Source of the DNA: Ectobacillus sp048976805
Lineage (GTDB): Bacteria > Bacillota > Bacilli > Bacillales > Bacillaceae_G
Assembly (NCBI GenBank): GCA_048976805.1
Contig: JBHGUR010000062.1
Location: 1 to 64,000 of the forward strand
Direction: 5' to 3'
DNA: 64,000 bases
A program made the position numbers and the translations under genes. The notes below the pieces were generated by a model, which did not search any database, was not told the origin of the DNA, and was given only the letters and a program-made list of their open reading frames with translations. Of the stretch, positions 51,860-59,112 are shown piece after piece. How positions within the stretch are numbered: the first letter of the stretch is position 1; each line of letters starts with the position of its first letter.

Positions 51860-53017
51860 TTACATACCAACTAAGCCGATGATAAGCGCTAAAGCAACAA
51901 TAAGCCACGGCGGCACTTTCCAAATACGCAGCAGCGCAAAATATAGCAGGATGAATATGAAATCTGCCGGCTTCTTCACTGTACTCGTAAAAATCGGATC
52001 ATACAAGGATGCCAGCAAAATGCCCACTACACCCGCATTGATACCGAGCAATGCGGGGCGGATTGCTTTATTTCTGCGCATTGCGCTCCAAAAAGAAAGA
52101 CCTCCGATAATCAATAAAAATGCCGGCAAAAAAATTCCGATTGTCGCAACAATTATCCCTGGCACGCCATGCGTTACAGCGCCAATATAGCTTGAGAATG
52201 TGAACAAAGGCCCCGGCACAGCCTGTGTCAATCCATACCCCGCTAAAAACAGCTCTTTATCCATCAAACCGCCCTTAACAATTTCCTGCTCCAACAACGG
52301 AAGAACGACATGCCCGCCCCCGAATACAAGCGAACCGGTTCGATACATAATATCAAAAACCGTAAAGAGCGGCGAGGCAATAAGAGGACGAAGTATGGGA
52401 AGCAAAAACAGCAACCCAAAAAATAATAAAAATGCAATACTTCCCGCTTTTTTTGAAATTGAAAAGGCGCTACTCTCAAACTCTCCTTCTTCTTTCCTAT
52501 ACACAATATAACCAACTATGCCACTTATCAAAAGTACAATGATTTGTGTGTAAACAAATGAGGCAGAGAGAACAGCAGCTGCCGCCCCTAACACAATCGT
52601 TTGGCGTATTCGATCCGGCGCCAGCTTGCTTCCCATTTCAAAAACAGCCTGGGCTACTACCGCTACCGCTATCAGCTTTAAACTATGTATCCATCCGGCT
52701 GCCTGTAATTGATACGTTTGCATTATCATCGCAAAAATAGACAACATTAAGACAGACGGAAGCGTAAAACCGAGCCATGCCAAAAAGCCTCCTGCAATCC
52801 CTGCTCTCATTGTGCCAATTCCGATTCCTACCTGACTGCTGGCCGGTCCCGGCAAAAAGTTTGCAAGCGCCACTAAATCCGCGTAGCTTTTTTCGTCTAG
52901 CCACTGTTTCTTTTTTACATACTCATTATGAAAATATCCAATATGAGCGGCCGGCCCTCCAAACGACGTACACCCTAAGCGAAATGCTGTCCAAAATACA
53001 TGCCAATGCTTTTTCAT
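51860..53017 (-). CDS. chrA: Chromate transporter ChrA (two-domain)
   Basis: 385 residues made of two homologous CHR halves. The first has FRLGCTSFGGPAAHIGYFHN and LPGPASSQVGIGIG; the second has GSLVFGGGHVVLPLLEQEI and GLTQAVPGPLFTFSSYIGA. About ten helices. The family exports chromate or sulfate-like anions; chromate resistance here is only inferred. ATG 53017 follows CGGGGTGAAAGC. No chrA counterpart is present at this place in B. subtilis as far as I recall. Confidence 0.9.
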   Translation of the reverse strand: MKKHWHVFWTAFRLGCTSFGGPAAHIGYFHNEYVKKKQWLDEKSYADLVALANFLPGPASSQVGIGIGTMRAGIAGGFLAWLGFTLPSVLMLSIFAMIMQTYQLQAAGWIHSLKLIAVAVVAQAVFEMGSKLAPDRIRQTIVLGAAAAVLSASFVYTQIIVLLISGIVGYIVYRKEEGEFESSAFSISKKAGSIAFLLFFGLLFLLPILRPLIASPLFTVFDIMYRTGSLVFGGGHVVLPLLEQEIVKGGLMDKELFLAGYGLTQAVPGPLFTFSSYIGAVTHGVPGIIVATIGIFLPAFLLIIGGLSFWSAMRRNKAIRPALLGINAGVVGILLASLYDPIFTSTVKKPADFIFILLYFALLRIWKVPPWLIVALALIIGLVGM

Positions 53018-53129
53018 GCTTTCACCCCGAAATCTCATTATAATGGTGAAACCATCCTTCATCCATTGCCTAAACTTCCTTTACTATCATATAATAAAAA
53101 GCAGCGTTAGGACAAATAGGAGGTTTCCC

Positions 53130-53363
53130 ATGAAAAACGTTGAAGTTTACACACAGCCGGATTGCCCGCCTTGCAAGATTGTAAAACAATTTTTGCAACA
53201 CCACCATATTCCGTTTATAGAATATAATATAAAAAAAGACAGTGCCGCCCGCAATCGCCTTCAATCCGACTATAATTCCTATTCCACCCCAACCGTTGTC
53301 GTAAACGGGGAAGCGGTAACAGGATTCGATTTGGAAAAACTCCAAAACCTGTTAGACATTTGA
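53130..53363 (+). CDS. Glutaredoxin-like protein
   Basis: 77 residues with the CPPC active site (VYTQPDCPPCKIVKQFL) and the cis-proline/GSH-like region STPTVVVNGEAVTGFD. It is NrdH/YtnI-like in size. Partner unknown. ATG 53130 has AGGAGG six bases upstream. It is divergent from chrA. Confidence 0.88.
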   Translation: MKNVEVYTQPDCPPCKIVKQFLQHHHIPFIEYNIKKDSAARNRLQSDYNSYSTPTVVVNGEAVTGFDLEKLQNLLDI

Positions 53364-53442
53364 ATATTCCCCTATCTCCAAAAAAGTGCAGGCGCTTGAT
53401 TGAAAATCACGGCTATGCGAAACGCTATTGCTGATAAAATAC

Positions 53443-53494
53443 GACTTTGGCCCATGCACATCAAATTTTAAGTTGATACGCACGGGCCAAAGTC
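53443..53494 (-). terminator. Long imperfect hairpin after the DUF3993-type gene
   Basis: GACTTTGGCCC / GGGCCAAAGTC plus an inner ATCAA/TTGAT stem, overlapping the stop codon. The left neighbour sequence (GGCTATGCGAAACGCTATTG...) is a family D end relic. Confidence 0.55.
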
Positions 53495-53984
53495 ATATGC
53501 TTCTATTTTCGGCTTCCAGCTTTTTAATTTCCTCTAAAAGGGCTTCCTTTATATAATAACCGGCAAGCTTCCACTTTTCATCCTGTTTTTGCAGCACAAT
53601 GATTTCATACATATTGTTAATGCGTTCATACACATATAAAATGCCATGTTCACTATCATGTACAAGCTTTGTTTTTTCGCTAAAAGAAAACGGCGGCTGC
53701 TGTGGCAGTAAATAATTGCCGCTTCCTTTTGCGTTATCGCTATTTTCATCAGTAAATACCTGCAAGAAATTATCTGTAAAATACGGCGATAGGACGGTAT
53801 ACATTTTCTCCTCCGACAGCTTTTTGCCACGGATAGAATATTGCACTTCATATCCTCTCTGAATCGTTTCAAAAACTGCTTTCCTATCAATCTTTTCTTC
53901 CTTGCCGATAGCGATCGCTACGCTTTGGCTAATAATAAAAGCAAGCAATAAAGCAAAACCGATCCATAGTCCGTATTTTTTCAT
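53493..53984 (-). CDS. Exported or membrane-anchored DUF3993-type protein
   Basis: 163 residues with an N-terminal signal anchor (KKYGLWIGFALLLAFIISQS), then a soluble domain with VQYSIRGKKLSEEKMYTVLS, PYFTDNFLQVF and YVYERINNMYEIIVLQKQDE. This resembles the DUF3993 family of Bacillus; I am moderately sure of the family and do not know the function. GGAGGAGG precedes ATG 53984. Confidence 0.6.
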   Translation of the reverse strand: MKKYGLWIGFALLLAFIISQSVAIAIGKEEKIDRKAVFETIQRGYEVQYSIRGKKLSEEKMYTVLSPYFTDNFLQVFTDENSDNAKGSGNYLLPQQPPFSFSEKTKLVHDSEHGILYVYERINNMYEIIVLQKQDEKWKLAGYYIKEALLEEIKKLEAENRSI

Positions 53985-54173
53985 GCTTCCTCCTCCTTAT
54001 AACAGCTTGTCCTAGCTTCATTGTAACAATCCATAGCAATAAGCGGAGAAGCTTTCGTTCGCAAAATCCTTACAGCGATAGACAGCATCTTATGTATTTT
54101 TTGTTGATATGTATCACTATTTCCATTTTATTCTAGAAATAAACAAAAAATGCACGAACCGTTTGGCTGTGCA

Positions 54174-55388
54174 TTATAACAACGCATTTTTTTCAAATAA
54201 AAATACATATGACAAGTCTATAAATAAATAATGCTCTTCATCTATCGGGAAACTAAAGGTCCGGATCAGTTCGCCTGTTTCAATGTCAGTATATAAATCC
54301 GAAAGCCGCCCTTTTTTCTCAAAACGCATTTGCATAATGTTCGCTAAAAAATACGGACGCCAGCTCCAATTTTTCATCGTATACTCCTGCAGAAGCTCCC
54401 ATGTGCCCTTTCGCTGCATAACATTACCAGACTTTTGAAAGCCATCTTCGTCGCACACATACAGGCGGAAACTGCAGTCCGATACCTCCTTGCAAATAGC
54501 GAGCAACCATTTATCAAAATCCTCTATTTTCTTTTGCCTTGCCATGAGGTTCCCAATACGCGCTTGGAGGCTATCGGTTAATGCATATAAATTTTGCAGC
54601 CTTCTCTTTTCATGCATAATGAATTCATGGCATTCCTTTCGCAGGCGCTCTTTCAATAAATCCTTCGGCAAAAGGTTAGGCAGCGGTTCCTTCAAATAGT
54701 TTCCTTGGTAGTAACGTCCTCCGTTTCGCCAAGCATACTGCAACTGGTAAAAAGCATCAATATCTTCGTACAATAAAGTCGCTCCGATACGCCGCGCCAA
54801 CAGTGAAAGTGAATATAAAATATCCTGATATGACTGCAGCATCGTTGTTTGCCGCAAGTTTGTTAAATCAATTTTTAAAATGTCCGGGCTAAGCATGCCG
54901 ATTCTCTCTAGGTTGCTCATGCCGATTCCAACTTTATTAATCGCAATTCGAATACCGTATGTACGATAATAGACAAGCAAATGATTCAAACGATCTATAT
55001 TGCCTTTGCACTGATGTTCTGTAATCTCTAAAACTATCTGATTTAACTTCAATCCTTTTTTCTCATACGATAATAGTATGTTCAAAAAATTTTCATGTTC
55101 GTCCTCCATAAGGAGAGTAACATCGCGGTTTATAAATAGCAAAAACGTTTGATCTGTTTCAAGCATCTTCTGCAATGCCTTCTCTGTAATAATATTGTCG
55201 ACTTCCAGCCTATATTCTTCCGGAACAGCCTCGTCGTGGAAGAACGGCCCCAGACTCTTTACGCCATTTTCCGTTTCAATCCGCCCTACCACTTCATAGC
55301 CGATAATAGTATGTTCGTCAGCACTAAAAATAGCTTGATAATAGGGAAGAACCCGCTCCAAGCTGATCATTACATCCAATGCGTCCAT
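54174..55388 (-). CDS. ykuI: YkuI-like EAL-domain protein with degenerate catalytic site
   Basis: 404 residues: an EAL domain (about 10-245) and a C-terminal PAS-like YkuI_C domain (about 280-400). The EAL motif is E32 in YEVVGR, N87 is in FINRD and E124 in EITEH. The DDFG motif, however, reads N151-K152-V-G, so both loop-6 aspartates that bind metal are lost. K172 and E208-D209 remain. In B. subtilis YkuI binds c-di-GMP without detected hydrolysis. Here a sensor role is likely (inference). Confidence 0.9.
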   Translation of the reverse strand: MDALDVMISLERVLPYYQAIFSADEHTIIGYEVVGRIETENGVKSLGPFFHDEAVPEEYRLEVDNIITEKALQKMLETDQTFLLFINRDVTLLMEDEHENFLNILLSYEKKGLKLNQIVLEITEHQCKGNIDRLNHLLVYYRTYGIRIAINKVGIGMSNLERIGMLSPDILKIDLTNLRQTTMLQSYQDILYSLSLLARRIGATLLYEDIDAFYQLQYAWRNGGRYYQGNYLKEPLPNLLPKDLLKERLRKECHEFIMHEKRRLQNLYALTDSLQARIGNLMARQKKIEDFDKWLLAICKEVSDCSFRLYVCDEDGFQKSGNVMQRKGTWELLQEYTMKNWSWRPYFLANIMQMRFEKKGRLSDLYTDIETGELIRTFSFPIDEEHYLFIDLSYVFLFEKNALL

Positions 55389-55461
55389 CTAAGCACTCCC
55401 CCTTTTGTTTTCAACGATTATATCATGATGCCGCCAAAAAAGGGCAACGCCTATCATATTT

Positions 55462-56628
55462 TCAGCAGCAACTTCGCACATACCTCCTCATTGCCTGCAG
55501 CGCCTCTCCTTTTGCAATTGGCACCCCCAGCTCAGACAAGACATCTTCAAATGCGGATAAAAGCAACGTAACATTTACTTGCTTAGCGTTGTACCCCATA
55601 AGGCCAATGCGCCATATTTTCCCTTTTAATTCGCCAAGGCCGCCGCCGATTTCCAGTCCGTATTTTTCTAACAGGCGGGCACGGAATGCAGCATCATTCA
55701 CGCCGTCAGGCACCTTAACAGAGGTGAGCTGCGGCAAGCGATGTTTTTCCCCAACGAGCAGTTCCAAACCCATTGCTTCCAAACCGGCCTGCAGCGCCGC
55801 GCCATATAAGCGGTGACGTTCCGTTACATTGTCTAGCCCTTCTTCTTCGATCAGGAGGAGCGCTTCCTTTAATGCGTAAATCATCGAAATAGGGGCTGTG
55901 TGATGGTAAAACCGCTCTTCTCCCCAGTAGTTTTGAATCATGGATAAATCTAAATACCAGCTTTGTACTTTTGACTTTCTTTTCGCTAAAACGGCTGCCG
56001 CCCGTTCGCTAAAAGTAACGGGAGATAGTCCTGGAGGCGCGCTTAAACATTTTTGCGTTCCACTATATGCAGCATCTACTTTGTATTCATCTGTTTTTAC
56101 ATGAACTCCGCCTAGCGAAGTTACCATATCACAAACGAACAAGGCCTCATATTTACGTGCCATTTCTCCAATTTCCTTAAGCGGCTGCAATACACCGGTA
56201 GATGTTTCCGCATGAACGAGCGCAATCAATTTTATATCCCCATGCTGTTTCAATACCTGCTCCACGTCATCAGGCTCGATAATTCCACCCCACTTCCCTT
56301 TGACTTCAAGTACTTCTGCTCCGGCACGCGCTGCCACATCCGCCATGCGCGTACCAAAAACGCCATTTACGCCGATAATTACTTTGTCACCCGGCTCAAT
56401 CAAGTTTACAAACACCGTTTCCATTCCGGCGCTTCCCGTGCCGCTCATTGCAAGTGTCAATTCATTCTTTGTTTCAAATACATAACGAAGTGAATCCATC
56501 ATCTCATTCATGATTTGCAAAAATGCCGGATCCAAATGCCCTAAAAGAGGTGTGGACATAGCCCGCAATACACGCGGATGAACATCGCCCGGCCCCGGCC
56601 CCATTAAAATGCGTCCCATTTCTCTCAT
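55462..56628 (-). CDS. Alanine/serine-glyoxylate aminotransferase family protein
   Basis: 388-residue class V PLP aminotransferase. The PLP lysine is Lys193 in YSGTQKCLSAPPG. The N-terminus LMGPGPGDVHPRVLRAM and the substrate region MSGTGSAGMETV are typical of the AGXT/PucG group, in which B. subtilis PucG uses ureidoglycine. The substrate is not determined here. ATG 56628 follows GGGGCGATATGTT. It replaces ykuG/ykuH of B. subtilis at this place. Confidence 0.88.
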   Translation of the reverse strand: MREMGRILMGPGPGDVHPRVLRAMSTPLLGHLDPAFLQIMNEMMDSLRYVFETKNELTLAMSGTGSAGMETVFVNLIEPGDKVIIGVNGVFGTRMADVAARAGAEVLEVKGKWGGIIEPDDVEQVLKQHGDIKLIALVHAETSTGVLQPLKEIGEMARKYEALFVCDMVTSLGGVHVKTDEYKVDAAYSGTQKCLSAPPGLSPVTFSERAAAVLAKRKSKVQSWYLDLSMIQNYWGEERFYHHTAPISMIYALKEALLLIEEEGLDNVTERHRLYGAALQAGLEAMGLELLVGEKHRLPQLTSVKVPDGVNDAAFRARLLEKYGLEIGGGLGELKGKIWRIGLMGYNAKQVNVTLLLSAFEDVLSELGVPIAKGEALQAMRRYVRSCC

Positions 56629-56726
56629 AACATATCGCCCCTTTTTTTGAAAGAATATTCTTTCTTATTTATTATTATAAAATGAAAGAACGTTCAGAAA
56701 CTACCCTGTTCTTATTAATCCTATCA

Positions 56727-56764
56727 AAATAACCGGTCCTTCTGATAGGACCGGTTATTTTTTA
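56727..56764 (-). terminator. Terminator of fadH, displaced by a MITE
   Basis: AATAACCGGTCC / GGACCGGTTATT stem with an eight-base loop, TTTT on the minus strand. It is 133 bases past the fadH stop because the MITE lies between. Confidence 0.85.
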
Positions 56765-56891
56765 GGCTCTGTTAAACTTGATTGTTGATTTTCCACTACA
56801 GGCAGACGCTTTCCGCGGGCGGGGCCGAGCCGCTTTTCCCGCTGGAGTCACCCCCTTTCGTTCAAAATCAACATTAGCCTTTAACAGAGCC
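56765..56891 (+). mobile_element. MITE family A between fadH and its terminator, exact 8-bp duplication
   Basis: 127 bp, GGCTCTGTTAAACTTGATTG to CCTTTAACAGAGCC, with ATTTTTTA on both sides (56757-56764 and 56892-56899). The right copy of the duplication includes the fadH stop codon. Both ends are intact, suggesting recent movement. Confidence 0.9.
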
Positions 56892-56896
56892 ATTTT

Positions 56897-57661
56897 TTAA
56901 AATGGATACTGATGAAGATGCTGGCCTCCGTCTATTGTTACGCATGAACCGTTTATGTAAGCGGATTCATCAGAAAGCAAATAGTAAGCAAGGCCGGCGA
57001 TTTCTTCAGGCGTCCCCAATCTTCCTAAAGGAACGCTATTAATCGTTCGCTTCGCCGCTTCCTCAGATATCCAAAGTTTATCGGCACCTCCTGTTCGTTC
57101 AATCGGTCCCGGCGCAATCGCATTAACACGAATGTCATATTTTCTTCCCCATTCGACTGCAAGCGTCCTCGTCATTGCCAACACTCCCGCCTTTGCCGCC
57201 GCGGAATGAATGACCCCCGGGCCAGCATCCCATGCATACGTTGCCACCATATTAATAATGCTTCCTTTTATTCCTTTTTCAATCCAATACCTGCCAACAG
57301 CTCTGCTACAATAAAATGTTCCATTTAACACAATGTTAATAACAGAATTCCAGCCGTTAATAGAAAGATCTTCAGCTGCACAAATGAAGTTTCCAGCCGC
57401 ATTGTTAATTAAAAAATCAATACGCCCAAATGCTTTATCCGCCATTTCTACCATTCGTTCAATATGCTCAGGTTGGCGAACATCCATTTGCACTACTAAA
57501 ACCTGATTTTCAAATTGCTCGATTTCCCGCTTCGTCTCCTCCAGTTTTTCAAGTGTTCTTCCAGTGATAACAACATAAGCCCCTTCATTTGCAAAGCGCT
57601 TTGCCATTCCTTTGCCCATTCCGCTTGATCCGCCGGTAATAATAATAACTTTTCCTTTCAT
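56897..57661 (-). CDS. fadH: 2,4-dienoyl-CoA reductase type SDR (YkuF/FadH)
   Basis: 254-residue short-chain dehydrogenase. NADPH loop TGGSSGMGKG (9-18), NNAAGNF near 87-93, and a DECR-type site (VIHSAAAKAGVLAMTRTLAVEWG region), in which the usual Tyr of YxxxK is replaced, as in mammalian-type DECR. C-terminus DGGQHLHQYPF. It acts in the breakdown of unsaturated fatty acids. The stop overlaps a MITE target duplication but the reading frame is intact. Confidence 0.9.
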   Translation of the reverse strand: MKGKVIIITGGSSGMGKGMAKRFANEGAYVVITGRTLEKLEETKREIEQFENQVLVVQMDVRQPEHIERMVEMADKAFGRIDFLINNAAGNFICAAEDLSINGWNSVINIVLNGTFYCSRAVGRYWIEKGIKGSIINMVATYAWDAGPGVIHSAAAKAGVLAMTRTLAVEWGRKYDIRVNAIAPGPIERTGGADKLWISEEAAKRTINSVPLGRLGTPEEIAGLAYYLLSDESAYINGSCVTIDGGQHLHQYPF

Positions 57662-57823
57662 CTATCTGCCCTCCCTCAACTGAATACACATTCAGTTTAC
57701 CATTTTTTTCTTAAAAGTACATAACTTTTCTAAAATATCAGAAAGTTAACTTTTCTATTTTTCTCATAACCTATGAATAAACATGATATAATAAAATAGA
57801 TTCTTATAGTTAGGTTGGGAGCT

Positions 57824-58696
57824 ATGAAAAAGATTACTAGAAGAGCTTTCTTAAAAAAAAGTATTCAGCTTTCACTTTATACTATCTTAACAACAGGAGT
57901 GGGGTATTATTACGCCCGCTATATAGAGCCCCGTATGCTATCTGTAAGCTATCATACCTTACGTTCCCCGCTAATTCCGAAAGGTTTTGAGGGCATGAAA
58001 ATTGTACAATTTAGCGATTTGCACCTCGGTTATCACTATTCTTTAGCCCAGTTATGCAAAGTCGTCAATAAAATTAACGATCAAAAACCGGATATTGTTC
58101 TTTTCACCGGCGACTTAGTAGATAACTATCAAACGTATCCTTACACATCTGAAATTGCGCCCATCCTTAAGGCAATTGAAGCTCCTTTCGGAAAGCTAGC
58201 CATTTACGGGAACCATGACCACGGCGGCTACGGCACAAATCTGTATCGCAGCATTATGAATAAATCTGGGTTCCAAATACTCCAAAATGAAGAAAAAACC
58301 ATTCGTTTATTAGACGGAAGCCAATTATCTATCTTAGGCATTGACGACTTGATACTCGGACAGCCCCAGCTGGAAAAAACAATGCAAAAAGCCAGCAACA
58401 ATGTTTATGCAATTACGCTTGTCCATGAACCTGATATTGCTTCCGCTATCGCTAATTATCCCGTAAACTTGCAGCTTTCGGGACATAGCCACGGCGGACA
58501 AGTACAAATTCCTTTTATCGGCTCTATCATTACCCCTCCTTTGGCAAAACAGTATACAGACGGTTTCTATACTGTTAAAGGAGATAGCGGCAATGAACTC
58601 ATTGTTTATGTAAACCGCGGGCTCGGAACAACCCGTATTCCATTTCGCTGCTTTGCGCGGCCAGAAATTGCCGTTTTTACCTTAAAACATGGCTAA
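57824..58696 (+). CDS. ykuE: Tat-exported metallophosphoesterase YkuE
   Basis: 290 residues. A twin-arginine signal (KKITRRAFLKKSIQ, then hydrophobic) precedes a calcineurin-like phosphoesterase: FSDLHLGYHY, FTGDLVDN, YGNHDHGGYG, LSGHSHGGQVQIP. B. subtilis YkuE is a Tat substrate at the cell wall. ATG 57824 is used. It is divergent from fadH, the same neighbours as in B. subtilis. Confidence 0.92.
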   Translation: MKKITRRAFLKKSIQLSLYTILTTGVGYYYARYIEPRMLSVSYHTLRSPLIPKGFEGMKIVQFSDLHLGYHYSLAQLCKVVNKINDQKPDIVLFTGDLVDNYQTYPYTSEIAPILKAIEAPFGKLAIYGNHDHGGYGTNLYRSIMNKSGFQILQNEEKTIRLLDGSQLSILGIDDLILGQPQLEKTMQKASNNVYAITLVHEPDIASAIANYPVNLQLSGHSHGGQVQIPFIGSIITPPLAKQYTDGFYTVKGDSGNELIVYVNRGLGTTRIPFRCFARPEIAVFTLKHG

Positions 58697-58710
58697 TGCC
58701 ATGTTTTTTT
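58685..58710 (+). terminator. Terminator of ykuE
   Basis: AAACATGGC / GCCATGTTT with a four-base loop and TTTTTTT. It overlaps the stop codon. Confidence 0.88.
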
Positions 58711-58799
58711 GCCCATTTTCTACAAATTCCCTTACGTACTTGCTCATAAAAGGACGGTTTCCCATACAATACAAGGAGTTTAAATAAGGAGGTTTTAAA

Positions 58800-59027
58800 A
58801 TGTACCCTTATATGCAGTCCATTCCATTCCGTTCTGCTCCAATTCCCGCAGAAGATGCCCGTTTTTTCGGAGCTCCCTTTCTCGCGGGTCTTGCCGGCGG
58901 TTTGCTTGGCGGAGGGCTTGTAGGAGCATTTGCCTTTGGACCTAGGCCATACTACTATCCGCCTCCATATCCATACCCGTATCCTCCATTGTATGGACCA
59001 TTCCAAGCACCAGGCTACGTTTATTAA
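58800..59027 (+). CDS. Small Gly-rich helix plus Pro/Tyr-rich tail protein
   Basis: 75 residues. N-terminal hydrophilic part (RSAPIPAEDARFF), glycine-rich membrane segment (FLAGLAGGLLGGGLVGAFAF), and a C-terminal tail of alternating Pro and Tyr (YYYPPPYPYPYPP). This kind of composition occurs in spore or envelope surface proteins, which is only a suggestion. AAGGAGG lies seven bases upstream of the ATG. Confidence 0.75.
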   Translation: MYPYMQSIPFRSAPIPAEDARFFGAPFLAGLAGGLLGGGLVGAFAFGPRPYYYPPPYPYPYPPLYGPFQAPGYVY

Positions 59028-59049
59028 TACCGTAAAAATAAAAAACTAT

Positions 59050-59082
59050 AAAAGACCGCTTTCTTATAAACAGCGGTCTTTT
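59050..59082. terminator. Bidirectional terminator between the Pro/Tyr-rich gene and ppk
   Basis: AAAAGACCGCT / AGCGGTCTTTT stem with an 11-base loop. Confidence 0.85.
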
Positions 59083-59112
59083 GCCACGGACAAAATAAAG
59101 TGAAGCTCAGGT

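Noticed and set aside
186..56891. Repeats considered as a CRISPR array
   Set aside because: Copies are kilobases apart, have inverted ends and target duplications, and no cas genes are present.
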